Positions 26,196-35,145 of a stretch of 64,000 bases of DNA are shown piece after piece; within the stretch, counting starts at the first letter, position 1, and each line of letters opens with the position of its first letter. The position numbers and the translations under genes are program-made. Origin of the DNA: an uncultured Chloroflexota bacterium (GTDB lineage: Bacteria > Chloroflexota > Anaerolineae > Aggregatilineales > Phototrophicaceae); NCBI GenBank assembly GCA_937974245.1, contig CALJKV010000039.1, positions 21,147 to 85,146 on the forward strand, written 5' to 3'. Under the pieces are notes generated by a model. It was not told the DNA's origin, made no database searches, and saw only the letters and a program-made list of their open reading frames with translations.

Positions 26196-27157
26196 TAATA
26201 CTCCAGGTCTCGATCACCGCGCCCAAAAAATCGTGCTTGCACGACACTCACAATGACGATCACCACCGCGAGTACATAGCTGAGTGCCGCCCCATAGCCA
26301 AAGTGCAGGTTGCCAAAAGCTTCATCAAACATATAGGTGAGCGCGACTTCAGTGCGATGTAACGGCCCGCCACCCGTAATCAGCAGGACCGAGATGAACA
26401 CCTGAAACCCACCGATCATCAACGCGATAAGTACAAAGAAAAGCGTCCGGCGGATGAGTGGCAGGGTCATATACCGGATGCGCTGCCATTCAGTTGCGCC
26501 ATCAATCGCAGCGGCTTCGTAGAGTTCCGTCGGGATACCCTGGAGGGCGGCCAGGAAGATCACCATCGCCCAGCCCATCCCTTTCCAGATACCCAGACTG
26601 TAGATAGCAATCCAGGCGGTATTGCTGTTTGCCAGCCACGATACCGGCTTTTCAAGGAGACCTAACTTCATCAGTGCGAAATTGATTAAGCCGCCGTCAC
26701 CGGGACTGAAGATGTAGACAAACAGGAAACTCACAACGACCCATGAGGTCACAACCGGCAGATAATATATGGTTCTGAAGAAGCGCCTGGCAATCGTGAC
26801 ACGGTTGACCAGTAGAGCGAGCGTCAACCCAATAATCATCTGCCCGGCAACCGTAACCACTGCATACATCGCCGTGTTGCTCATTGCCAGCCAGAAGGTT
26901 CGGTCAGCGAATACGGCTTGATAATTCGCCAGCCCGATGAACTCGCTGGTTTGACCGGGGATGATGCGCCAGTCGAAGAAGCTGATATAGAGTTGGTACA
27001 CCAGCGGATAAACCGACCAGAGCAGATAAAGCGCCAGCCCGGGGAGCAGAAACAGGTAAGGGACATAGGGACGGTAGTACGGCTTGCTGCGGTCTGCTAC
27101 CCGTTGTGGCGTTCTGCCTGTTGCTCCACGCGCCTGCCGTACTGAGTTCAGACTCAC
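26195..27157 (-). CDS. Carbohydrate ABC transporter permease (MalF-type)
   Basis: 320 aa. After a 30-residue basic N-terminus come about six membrane segments. The EAA loop is TELYEAAAIDGATEWQRIRYMTLP. It forms the channel with the MalG-type permease. It is downstream of the binding-protein gene and separated from it by a hairpin, a common arrangement that keeps the binding protein more abundant than the channel. Confidence 0.9.
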   Translation of the reverse strand: MSLNSVRQARGATGRTPQRVADRSKPYYRPYVPYLFLLPGLALYLLWSVYPLVYQLYISFFDWRIIPGQTSEFIGLANYQAVFADRTFWLAMSNTAMYAVVTVAGQMIIGLTLALLVNRVTIARRFFRTIYYLPVVTSWVVVSFLFVYIFSPGDGGLINFALMKLGLLEKPVSWLANSNTAWIAIYSLGIWKGMGWAMVIFLAALQGIPTELYEAAAIDGATEWQRIRYMTLPLIRRTLFFVLIALMIGGFQVFISVLLITGGGPLHRTEVALTYMFDEAFGNLHFGYGAALSYVLAVVIVIVSVVQARFFGRGDRDLEY

Positions 27158-27243
27158 GGCAATCCTCCTCTGATGTAGGGGGCCAATACAAGCGCCCGCT
27201 GCGTGACCATGTGCCCCCTACGACCAACATTTTTTCAACAAGA

Positions 27244-27283
27244 AAGGGTGGCCGATACGAGTAAGCCCGCATAAACCACCCTT
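27244..27283 (-). terminator. Partial terminator between binding-protein and permease genes
   Basis: Perfect 8-bp arms AAGGGTGG / CCACCCTT with a 24-base loop, followed on the minus strand by TTTCTTGTT. It lies 10 bases after the binding-protein stop. It probably lowers, but need not stop, transcription into the permeases. Confidence 0.5.
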
Positions 27284-27292
27284 AACTATGGC

Positions 27293-28510
27293 TTAGTTGC
27301 CAGCCAGCAGAGCGTCAATTTCCTCAGCCGCCAAATCCATAGCCTCCTGCGCCGACATTTCGCCACGCAGGACGAGCTGTGCCGCATCGCCCAAAACGGT
27401 TTCAATGTCATTGTACGCCGGATGCGGTGTACGGGCGCGTGCCGTCTGGAGTTGTTCCAGGAACATCCCGTAATACGGATGATCGGTGAAGTATTCATTT
27501 TCGATCAGCGAATTCAGCACCGTCAACTGCCCGATCTTCGACATTTCCAGCTGGTAGGTTTCGCTCTGGGTGAAGCGCAGGAATTCAAGCGCCTCTTCGG
27601 GGTGCGCCGAACTCGCCATCACGACGATGTTTTCGCCGCCAACCACCGAAACCGGGCCGCCTTCACCCGCAGGCATCACCGCTGCGCCAACTTCAAAGTC
27701 CGGGTACTGGCTTTCCAGTGTGGGGTAGAACCAGGGGCCTTCCAGCAAAGAGGCAATCGTGCCGCCAAAGAAACCGCCCCAGTTATCCAGCCCGCTGCCG
27801 ATAAATCCGTCGGAGAAGCAGCCACTTTGTACCATATCCGCGAGGAATTGAACCGCTGCGACCGACTTTTCGCTGTTGACATAGCCCGTTGCCGTCGTCA
27901 TGGCTTCATCGGTGACATCGCCACCAAAGCTCCATATCCAGGGGAGCAGCGCCCAACCATAGGTGCCGCCATCGCTGAACAGGTAGCTGCCCTCGGGCAT
28001 GGTGTCGCACATTGCCGCAAGTTCTTCAATCGTTGCCGGCGCTGTGGGCATCAATGCCGGGTTGTAGACCAGAATACGCGTATTGGTATCCAGCGGCAGC
28101 CCGTAGTATTCGCCCTCATAAATGTTGGTTGATAGCGGGCCAGGGAATACGTTGGCCGCAAGGTCCGCGAAATCCGGCAGTTCCTGGCTCAGGTTCATCA
28201 GAATACCCTGTGCGGCGAATTCCGGCGACCAGATGATGTCCAAGCGGACAAGATCGGGGCCTTCGCCACCAGCAGCCGAGGTCAGCAGCGCCTGACGGAA
28301 GCCATCATAGGGGTAAGGAACTGATTCGACCTTGATATTCGGATATTCGGCTTCAAACATCGGAATCAGTACGTCGGTCAGAGTCTGATTCTCTGGCGAC
28401 ACTTCGTTGTAGGTGTGCCAGAACGTAATAGTGACGGGTTCCTGCGCGAAGGTGGCAGGGACAATCATCAGCAGGGCGAGTACTATTGTTAGAACAATCC
28501 TGGTTTTCAT
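27293..28510 (-). CDS. Extracellular sugar-binding protein of the ABC importer
   Basis: 405 aa. A signal peptide (TRIVLTIVLALLMIVPATFA, cleavage before QE) lacks a lipobox cysteine. The mature protein is a family-1 (MalE-type) solute-binding protein: VTITFWHTYNEVSPENQTL, then FEAEYPNIKVESVPY, GEGPDLVRLDIIWSPEFAAQG, and YYGLPLDTNTRILVYNPALM. GAGGAGAGAAAA precedes the ATG. It is the first gene of the dextran/isomaltooligosaccharide operon and has a LacI-type operator in its leader. Confidence 0.9.
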   Translation of the reverse strand: MKTRIVLTIVLALLMIVPATFAQEPVTITFWHTYNEVSPENQTLTDVLIPMFEAEYPNIKVESVPYPYDGFRQALLTSAAGGEGPDLVRLDIIWSPEFAAQGILMNLSQELPDFADLAANVFPGPLSTNIYEGEYYGLPLDTNTRILVYNPALMPTAPATIEELAAMCDTMPEGSYLFSDGGTYGWALLPWIWSFGGDVTDEAMTTATGYVNSEKSVAAVQFLADMVQSGCFSDGFIGSGLDNWGGFFGGTIASLLEGPWFYPTLESQYPDFEVGAAVMPAGEGGPVSVVGGENIVVMASSAHPEEALEFLRFTQSETYQLEMSKIGQLTVLNSLIENEYFTDHPYYGMFLEQLQTARARTPHPAYNDIETVLGDAAQLVLRGEMSAQEAMDLAAEEIDALLAGN

Positions 28511-28585
28511 TTTTCTCTCCTCAATAAGCGATATAGTGATCTTGCGAGACTGATTTGATGTTGGTAAATGCTGTGTTTTCCTCCT

Positions 28586-28599
28586 TTGAACCGGTTCAA
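28586..28599. promoter_or_regulatory. LacI-type operator upstream of the binding-protein gene
   Basis: TTGAACCGGTTCAA, a perfect 14-bp palindrome with the central CG typical of LacI-family sites, 76 bases upstream of the binding-protein start. An identical core lies over the lacI promoter, supporting common control by the adjacent repressor. Confidence 0.8.
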
Positions 28600-28612
28600 C
28601 AATTTGTGAAAT

Positions 28613-29641
28613 CTAGCGCGGCATCCCTGTTGATTGGCGAACAATGAGTTCAGGTTTCAACAGCTTGCCGCCGAGTAAGTCAATCGGCTGTTGGTTAATG
28701 AGGTTAATCAACAGGTCGAAAAGCGCCCCGCCGATATGGTGGATAGGCTGGCTGATGGTGGTTAGCGGCGGGTTGCTGTAACGTGCCAATGACACATCAT
28801 CGAAACCAACGACGGAAACATCCTGACCAACGACCAGGCCACGCGCCTGTATCGCCCGCATTGCTCCGAATGCCATCCGGTCATTGTTACAAAAAATTGC
28901 TGTCGGCGGGTTCGGTTGGTCGAGGAAGTAATGCGTGCCTAGCTGCCCGGATTTCTCACTGAAATCGCCTTCATAGACCAGCGCCAGGTCAATCGGGACA
29001 TTCATATCTCTCATGCCTTGAACGAACCCTTGCCAGCGCAACCCGGTTAAATACTGCTCATGTGGCGGGGAAAGATAAGCGATGCGGTGGTGTCCCAATT
29101 CAACCAGGTGCCGCACAGCAGCTTCAATACCGCCGGCCCCATCCACATCAATCCAGTTATCCCCTTCATCCGACTCGAATCGTCCGAAAATAACAAAAGG
29201 GAATTCCTGTTCGCGCAAATAAGCGACTCGCGGGTCTTTTTCACGCAGCGCAAACAGAATCAACCCATCAATCTGCCGGCTGGTGACCAATTGCTTATAC
29301 AGCGCCATCTCGCGCTCGCCTGCCGGGATCGCCCAAAAAGTCAAGCCGGTACTGCTGCTGATGGCCGCACTGGTGATTCCATCAATCAAATCCAGAACCA
29401 TCGGGTCGGTCTCTATCAGATTGCCCTGCAAACGAATTTCACTGCGGATCATGCCAATGGTGTTGGTGCGCTGGGTACTCAAACTGCGGGCGGCGGCAGT
29501 CGGATGGTAATTGAGCGCTTCGATTGCCATCAGGACACGTTGTCGTGTTTCGTCTTTGACCAGCGTGCTGCCATTGAGAACATTGGATACTGTCCCAACG
29601 GAAACTTGTGCATAACGGGCCACATCACGGATAGTTGGCAT
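28613..29641 (-). CDS. LacI-family transcriptional repressor of the alpha-glucan locus
   Basis: 342 aa from the chosen ATG (AGGTG 8 bases upstream); an in-frame GTG three codons earlier is less likely. The DNA-binding head is classic: MPTIRDVARYAQVSVGTVSNVLNG, then the hinge NYHPTAAARSLSTQRT. The periplasmic-binding-like ligand domain ends in the usual QPIHHIGGALFDLL. Upstream of it sits a promoter with the operator directly over the likely transcription start, so it represses itself. The same palindrome controls the importer/glycosidase operon downstream. The inducer is probably an isomaltooligosaccharide or related glucose oligomer, by context. Confidence 0.93.
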   Translation of the reverse strand: MPTIRDVARYAQVSVGTVSNVLNGSTLVKDETRQRVLMAIEALNYHPTAAARSLSTQRTNTIGMIRSEIRLQGNLIETDPMVLDLIDGITSAAISSSTGLTFWAIPAGEREMALYKQLVTSRQIDGLILFALREKDPRVAYLREQEFPFVIFGRFESDEGDNWIDVDGAGGIEAAVRHLVELGHHRIAYLSPPHEQYLTGLRWQGFVQGMRDMNVPIDLALVYEGDFSEKSGQLGTHYFLDQPNPPTAIFCNNDRMAFGAMRAIQARGLVVGQDVSVVGFDDVSLARYSNPPLTTISQPIHHIGGALFDLLINLINQQPIDLLGGKLLKPELIVRQSTGMPR

Positions 29642-29652
29642 CTTCAACACCT

Positions 29653-29670
29653 AATTGAACCGGTTCAATT
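29653..29670. promoter_or_regulatory. LacI-type operator over the lacI promoter
   Basis: AATTGAACCGGTTCAATT, a perfect 18-bp palindrome between the lacI -10 element and its ribosome-binding site. It shares the 14-bp core TTGAACCGGTTCAA with the site upstream of the binding-protein gene. Confidence 0.82.
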
Positions 29671-29672
29671 AC

Positions 29673-29701
29673 AGTAAAGCATAGAAAGTTTCTTTTGTCA
29701 A
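29673..29701 (-). promoter_or_regulatory. lacI promoter
   Basis: On the minus strand: TTGACA (perfect -35), 17-bp spacer, TTTACT (-10, four of six). The operator begins three bases downstream, so bound repressor would block initiation. Between here and the NYN gene (about 290 bp, AT-rich) I see no gene; minus-strand frames there look like shadows. Confidence 0.65.
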
Positions 29702-29992
29702 TCAGGTGAGTAGCCGACACAGGGCGCGGTAGCCTGACAATACCTGTTTGAAGATGAAATGGCCGTAGAAGAGTGGCCCGTCCTCAACACGGTGGGCGGG
29801 GTAGATTTATTCAGTGGTTGGGTCAGTGGCGATCCACGCTTTTTGACCATGTAAGGCACTGAGGGCGAAGACTGAATATATAGGACTGCAATACAGCGGT
29901 GTAAACGATTATAATCGGAATATCTTAAGGCGCTGGTAAATATTTTCTGGGATATAATCTCAGAAGTAAACACACGACCAGGAGAACACCGA

Positions 29993-30838
29993 ATGCCGGA
30001 ATCCAAGGCAGCCGAACGAAAACTCGCGATGCTGATTGATGGCGATAACGCCCAGCACAGTTTGCTCACACCGATGTTCGAAGAAGCCAGCCGGTACGGG
30101 GACGTGACCGTTCGGCGCGCTTATGGCGATTGGACCGAGCAAAATCTGGCGAACTGGCGTCAACCCATGTTAGAAAATGCGATCTCGCCTCGTCATCAAT
30201 GGCGCTATACCACCGGCAAAAATGCCACCGATAGCGCGTTGATTATTGACGCAATGGACATTCTTTACTCCGGTACGGTTCAGGGATTTTGCATTGTTTC
30301 CAGCGATAGTGACTTCACAGGACTCTGTACCCGGATTCGCGAATCGGGCTTGTTTGTGATGGGAATCGGGCGTAAGAACACACCCGAAGCATTTATCAAG
30401 GCCTGTAATGTATTTGTTTATACCGAAAATCTGACCCCAACTGACGATGTTAAGACAGCTACTGCGGCTCCAAAGGCTGACGAAGCGAAACTCGCTGCGG
30501 AGGTGAAAACACCCGCTAAGACGAAACCCGCGACCATAGCTAAAGCCGATACAGTTAAAGCCCCTGCTAAGGCCAAGCCGGGAGCTTCCCAAAAGGCGCT
30601 GTTGAATCTGCTTCGCCGCGCTTTTGATATTTCGACACAGGACGACGAGGGATGGGTACATCTCGGCGCACTGGGACAAGCACTGCAACGCATAGAGCCG
30701 AGTTTTGACAGTCGCACCTATGAGTTTAAGAGTCTGTCACTGTTGATAAAGTCCTTGCCCAACCAGGTGGAAGTCAAGGGCGCTAAAAAGACTGGCACAT
30801 CCACAATGTACGCCCGAATGAAAGATGATTCCCGCTGA
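29993..30838 (+). CDS. NYN-domain (LabA/DUF88-like) ribonuclease-fold protein with C-terminal OST-HTH/LOTUS domain
   Basis: 281 aa. Residues 8-145 are a PIN-like NYN domain with the expected acidic residues: LIDGDNAQH, NATDSALIIDAMDILY and VSSDSDFTGL. A Lys/Ala-rich linker of about 50 residues follows. The last 80 residues (KALLNLLRRAFDI ... GWVHLGALGQALQ ... DSRTYEFKSLSLLIKSLP) form an OST-HTH/LOTUS domain, known to bind RNA. The combination is widespread in bacteria and is thought to act on RNA; a target is not known. It stands alone. Confidence 0.85.
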   Translation: MPESKAAERKLAMLIDGDNAQHSLLTPMFEEASRYGDVTVRRAYGDWTEQNLANWRQPMLENAISPRHQWRYTTGKNATDSALIIDAMDILYSGTVQGFCIVSSDSDFTGLCTRIRESGLFVMGIGRKNTPEAFIKACNVFVYTENLTPTDDVKTATAAPKADEAKLAAEVKTPAKTKPATIAKADTVKAPAKAKPGASQKALLNLLRRAFDISTQDDEGWVHLGALGQALQRIEPSFDSRTYEFKSLSLLIKSLPNQVEVKGAKKTGTSTMYARMKDDSR

Positions 30839-30963
30839 TTGACCACTCCTTCAGAGGATGGTGCGAAGAATATCCGGCGTATCAGCCTTGCCCGCTGGTC
30901 AAACTATTTCGCCAACGGTAGGGAGATCACGCAGCGTACCGCAGTGATCGCAGATTTGCCCCG

Positions 30964-31758
30964 CTATGTGGTGACATTCAGCCAGCCGCCATCCACATAA
31001 TAGCTAGAGCCGACACTGTAGCTGGCACGCGGCGAACACAGGAACACGAAGAAATCCGCAACCTCCTCCGGCGTGGCAAATCGCCCGATGGGGGCATTAT
31101 CCACCGCGATTTTCTCTAAATAGGCATCCGGCGTCATGTCCGTGTCCTTCGTCAGCAGTTCCGCCGTTTTACGCCAATCCGGTGTCAGCACCAGCCCTGG
31201 ATTGACCGTGTTCACGCGAATATTAAACGGGATGAGTTCGTTTGCCAGACACTTGGAGAACATCACGAGCGCGGCTTTGGTCGTATTGTAGATTGGCTCG
31301 TAGCCCAGCGGCTGAGTCGCGCAGATTGAGGCATTATTCAGGATGACGCCACCACCCCGCGCCCGCATCAACGGGGCGAGACCCCGCGAGAGGCGTACCG
31401 CCGCCATAACATGCAGATCCCAGTAGTACTGCCACTTCTCGTCCGAGGCATCCAGGATTTTTTCTTCGCTACCGGTGCCGGCATTATTGATAAGGATGTC
31501 CGCACCGCCAAAGGTACGCTCAATGTCACCGACCAACCGGGTAATATCGTCCGCCAGGCTGACGTCAGCCTGGATACCCACCGCTCGCACACCGTACTTG
31601 GCCGCGATGTCGTTCGCCTTCTCTACCACCCGCGCTTCTTGCCGCGCACACAGTACGAGGTCAACCCCCTCGCTCGCCAGCGCCCATGCCACCGCCAGAC
31701 CAATCCCGACGCTGCCACCGGTAATGACGGCCACTTTGCCTTTCAAGCCCAAATCCAT
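30964..31758 (-). CDS. Short-chain dehydrogenase/reductase
   Basis: 264 aa. The start with AGGAGGT five bases upstream gives MDLGLKGKVAVITGGSVGIGL; an in-frame upstream ATG adds 20 residues that lack family support. Rossmann motif TGGSVGIG, NNAG at about residue 90, and the catalytic Ser...Tyr...Lys set in NNASICATQPLGYEPIYNTTKAAL (YxxxK). The C-terminus is YYVDGGWLNVTT. It is an NAD(P)-dependent oxidoreductase of unknown substrate. It lies downstream of the PBP gene on the same strand, 93 bp away, with its own ribosome-binding site. Confidence 0.88.
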   Translation of the reverse strand: MDLGLKGKVAVITGGSVGIGLAVAWALASEGVDLVLCARQEARVVEKANDIAAKYGVRAVGIQADVSLADDITRLVGDIERTFGGADILINNAGTGSEEKILDASDEKWQYYWDLHVMAAVRLSRGLAPLMRARGGGVILNNASICATQPLGYEPIYNTTKAALVMFSKCLANELIPFNIRVNTVNPGLVLTPDWRKTAELLTKDTDMTPDAYLEKIAVDNAPIGRFATPEEVADFFVFLCSPRASYSVGSSYYVDGGWLNVTT

Positions 31759-31851
31759 ACCGCACCTCCTGTATAGGGTTTGCCCTTCATCTATCCTGGG
31801 TATCCTGTGATCAGCCACACATGCGATGAGCCTTCAGGATGAGACAGTATT

Positions 31852-34047
31852 TCAGCGCCCGCCGAAAAAATAATACTCCATAATATCACGCACAATCGGC
31901 GCGGCGACTACTGAACCTTCGCCGGAATTTTCCACAATGACCACCACTGCGATTTGTGGATTTTCACGCGGGGCATAGGCCGCGAACCAGGCATGAGAAT
32001 TCGCATCCGCCCGGCTGCCGTCCTGCGCTGTGCCGGTCTTGGCGCACACGCCCAGCGTTTGCAGCGGCGAATTGCGGAACTGGTATTCCGCCGTGCCGGA
32101 GCGTGCCGACGTCACGTTGCATAACCCCTCAAGCACAGTATCCAGCACGCCGTCGTGCAGTGTCACCCGCGACATCGCGTCCGGTTGCAGGGTGTAGTTG
32201 GGAACTTCCCCCAGAATGCCAACCTTTTGCACGAGTTGAGGGCGATAGAACGTCCCGCCGTTCGCCAGCGCCCCGAACCAGCGTACCACCTGCAAAGGCG
32301 TCACCTGCACCTCGCCTTGCCCGATCACAATATTGGCCGCGTCGGAAAGCGTCCAGGGCAGCCCCAGATTACGTTGTTTCCACTCCGGGTCAGGTATAAA
32401 ACCCGGCGCTTCCGCCAGGTCGGTCAGGCCAGTGGGTACGCCAAAGCCGAAGCGGTGCATATAGTCCGGCAGCGTTTCCGGGTCTACCAGGTTCATCTGA
32501 TAGCTCAGTTCCCAGAAGTACGGGTTGCAGCTCTGAGTGAGTGCCTGGGAGAGATTCACCGCCCCGTGCCCATCGGGTGTCCAGTCAGTGCGAATGAAAT
32601 TCTCCTCCCGCGCCCAGATACCCGTACAAACATAACGTTGGTCGAGCGCATAAACACCACTGTCGGCAGCCGCTACCGCGCTGACCGTCTTCATCACCGA
32701 GCCAAGTGGGTACAGCCCCTGTGTCACTCGGTTTAACTGCGGGCGACGCGGGTCATCCTGAATCACCTGGAGAAGCTGGTCGGCGGCATTGCGTCCCCCT
32801 TGTGGGTACGGGTTAAAGAGGTTGTTGTCGAAGGTCGGATAGCTCACCATCGCCAGGATCGCGCCCGTATTCACATCCATAATGACGGCAGCCGCCCCTT
32901 TGGATTCCTGCGCCCAACCGTCGGCTGCGGCAGTATAAGCCGCCGAAATGATCTGCTCGACAGCAGTTTGCAGCTTGCTGTCTATTGTCAGCCACACACT
33001 TTCCGACGGCTGTGGAGCGCTGCGGGCAAGTTCCCGCAGGATTTCACCGCGCTGCGAGATCAACTGCAAACTCGAACCCGGAACCCCGCGCAGCGTCGCA
33101 TCCCAACTCGCCTCGATGCCACTCTGTCCCAGAATGGTATCCTGGTTGAACCCGGCAGCCAGCACATCCGGCAGGTCGTCCCCGGTAGGATAGCCGACAT
33201 ATCCCAGAATGTGCGGCGCAATCAGGCCATTCAGGTAGCGGCGCGTCGCCAGACTGGTAAAGCGGGCGGCACAGGCTTCTTCCAGTTGATTGTGAGTCTG
33301 CTCCCAGGTGGCCGGCTCAATCGTGCCTAAGGCCATCAGCCAGTCGGAGCCGGATTCATCGTAGATTTTTTGCAGCAGCGGCACTTCCTTGAGCACTGCC
33401 GGGGAAAGATAGTTGAGACAGCCGTTCCAGTTGGGGATTTCCTGTTTGACGGCGCTCACAGCAACCACCCGTCCGTTCTGGTCGGCCAGAATCTGGTCGT
33501 GGCTATCGTAGATGTTGGCGCGGCTGGGGCGGCTGAGGTCTAAGCGAAGCTGTGCCCCCGCCGCCATCTCCGGGAAAATGTCCCCGGCATTCCAGGCTAC
33601 CCGCCAATCATCTGCCGCCGTATCCACCACCAACCGCAGTTCCCGGTTGGTATCGCTGAATGTGCCCAGCAGATTGGTGTGGAAGGTGACATCATAGCCG
33701 AATACGGCCACATCATTGCGCTCCCGGTAGAGCGTCGTGCCTGTGTATTCCAAGCCTTCCAGGGTCATCGTGGTGCCGGCATTCTGGTAGAGCGTGCTGA
33801 AGCGCTCAAATGGGGTGGCTTCCCGGCTGGCAAACGTCACGAGTCCATACATGGTTTCAAAGTCGCCGGACTGCCAGGCTTCCATGAAGGCCAGCGCAAT
33901 ACGCTGGGCATCGGCCAGGTCAAAGGCCGGGGTGCTGGGTAAGGCGGCCAGGGTTGGCAGTGGCTCGGCTGCTGGTTGTGACGGCTGGCACGCAACCAAT
34001 AGCAGCAGTAACATGAATCCTAACCCTGGGATGAATGGTTTTGTCAC
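31852..34047 (-). CDS. Class B penicillin-binding protein (MecA/PBP2-type), lipoprotein
   Basis: 731 aa. The N-terminus is a lipoprotein signal (FMLLLLLVAC, acylated Cys20), instead of the usual transmembrane anchor. Residues about 45-155 form an NTF2-like MecA N-terminal domain (IALAFMEAWQSGDFETMYGLV), then the PBP dimerisation domain, then the transpeptidase: S450-V-M-K453 as the active-site SxxK, S506-C-N as SxN, and KTGTAQ near residue 665. It cross-links peptidoglycan at the outer face of the membrane. It has no rodA/mreC-type partner nearby, so it is unlikely to be the canonical elongasome PBP2. Confidence 0.88.
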   Translation of the reverse strand: MTKPFIPGLGFMLLLLLVACQPSQPAAEPLPTLAALPSTPAFDLADAQRIALAFMEAWQSGDFETMYGLVTFASREATPFERFSTLYQNAGTTMTLEGLEYTGTTLYRERNDVAVFGYDVTFHTNLLGTFSDTNRELRLVVDTAADDWRVAWNAGDIFPEMAAGAQLRLDLSRPSRANIYDSHDQILADQNGRVVAVSAVKQEIPNWNGCLNYLSPAVLKEVPLLQKIYDESGSDWLMALGTIEPATWEQTHNQLEEACAARFTSLATRRYLNGLIAPHILGYVGYPTGDDLPDVLAAGFNQDTILGQSGIEASWDATLRGVPGSSLQLISQRGEILRELARSAPQPSESVWLTIDSKLQTAVEQIISAAYTAAADGWAQESKGAAAVIMDVNTGAILAMVSYPTFDNNLFNPYPQGGRNAADQLLQVIQDDPRRPQLNRVTQGLYPLGSVMKTVSAVAAADSGVYALDQRYVCTGIWAREENFIRTDWTPDGHGAVNLSQALTQSCNPYFWELSYQMNLVDPETLPDYMHRFGFGVPTGLTDLAEAPGFIPDPEWKQRNLGLPWTLSDAANIVIGQGEVQVTPLQVVRWFGALANGGTFYRPQLVQKVGILGEVPNYTLQPDAMSRVTLHDGVLDTVLEGLCNVTSARSGTAEYQFRNSPLQTLGVCAKTGTAQDGSRADANSHAWFAAYAPRENPQIAVVVIVENSGEGSVVAAPIVRDIMEYYFFGGR

Positions 34048-34463
34048 GCCTGTTCCACCTTATACCGGCCACACGGTCGCGTGTGGGCGAGGAAAATCCA
34101 CGATTAACCTGTATATCACAAAGGGCAAGAGCTTCACTGGTTGAACCTTGCCCCCTGAATGATGGTGCTTTCTACAGTATAGGCGCAAGCCGGCGAAACG
34201 ACCAGTATGACCAGTCGCCTGGTGCATATCATGTCTGACTCAGACTAGGTATAAGCCAGGGTGTCTTTTACAATAGGATTTAGACACTTAAGAGGCGGGT
34301 AGAGTATGATCTATCATGCCCTACTACGGGAAAAATGACCCGAATTGGGTAAATCCTATTACAACACATTGATCGTTTTCAGCCGTCCGCCAGTGATGGC
34401 CGAACCACCTGACGACTGATTACCGATAACGAGTAATTCACAGAGTAAAGGGATGATTCCAAA
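34048..34463. other. 416-bp divergent intergenic region with an inverted repeat
   Basis: This holds the promoters of the PBP (minus) and HAD (plus) genes. Perfect 11-bp arms AATAGGATTTA (34272-34282) and TAAATCCTATT (34350-34360) enclose a second palindromic hairpin in the middle (ATGAT-CT-ATCAT, with GTAG/CTAC outside it). This could be a structured RNA, a MITE remnant or an operator pair. No ORF or tRNA is visible. Confidence 0.5.
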
Positions 34464-35075
34464 GTGAAACGCGCAGTAATCTTTGACTACGGCGGCGTCT
34501 TGATGAAAACTGTGGACTACACCCCGCGCGACAACTGGGATCAGCGGTTGGGGCTGCCACCGGGCCGGGTTGAGCAGATTGTGCATGGCAGCGCCAGTTG
34601 GGTGCAGGCGCAATGTGGCGAGATCACGCTGCAAGAATATTGGGCAGATATTGCTCAGCAGCTTGGTCTGGGCGAGACCGAAACCCAGGCCCTCGCGCTG
34701 GACTTTTACCGGGGTGATCGCCTTGACCGGGTGCTCATCCAATATATCCAGGAACTCCGTGCCGCCAATTATACGGTGGCGCTCCTGAGTAATGCACCCA
34801 CCACTCTCGCAAGTGATCTTCAGGCGTTGGGCATCGCGCACCTCTTTAACCCACTGGTGATTTCCGCCCATATCGGTGTGATGAAGCCCGATCCCCGCGC
34901 TTACCAGGCTGTGTTGGAAGCGTTAGGCCGTCCGGCAGCACACACCATCTTTGTAGATGACGTGCCAGCCAATGTACAGGCCGCTGCCGCGCTGGGAATA
35001 CATGGCGTCCACTACCGGGCCGATATGGATTTGCGGGCGGCGCTGGAGCCGCTGCTGGATTTCACCTTCGAATAG
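34464..35075 (+). CDS. HAD-superfamily hydrolase (subfamily IA)
   Basis: 203 aa. HAD motifs: nucleophile D8 in IFDYGGVL (the second Asp of DxD is replaced by Gly, as in the epoxide-hydrolase-like/IA-v3 HAD subgroup), motif II LLSNAPT, the lysine in GVMKPDPRAY, and IFVDDVPANV. Likely a small-molecule phosphatase or dehalogenase-like enzyme; the substrate is unknown. It is followed after 70 bp by a four-TM membrane protein and an AAC(3)-family gene in the same direction, possibly one operon. Confidence 0.85.
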   Translation: MKRAVIFDYGGVLMKTVDYTPRDNWDQRLGLPPGRVEQIVHGSASWVQAQCGEITLQEYWADIAQQLGLGETETQALALDFYRGDRLDRVLIQYIQELRAANYTVALLSNAPTTLASDLQALGIAHLFNPLVISAHIGVMKPDPRAYQAVLEALGRPAAHTIFVDDVPANVQAAAALGIHGVHYRADMDLRAALEPLLDFTFE

Positions 35076-35145
35076 CTGTGGATTTACCGGGAATATGCTA
35101 ATATCCAGGGTATCTACCGAGTGAACTTCATCAGGAGGGCAGCAC

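Noticed and set aside
27422..28132. 236-codon plus-strand ORF antisense to the sugar-binding protein
   Set aside because: Shadow of the binding-protein gene, rich in Arg and His and without domain features.
29698..30069. 123-codon minus-strand ORF between lacI and the NYN gene
   Set aside because: It overlaps the lacI promoter and the start of the NYN gene and has no recognisable features.
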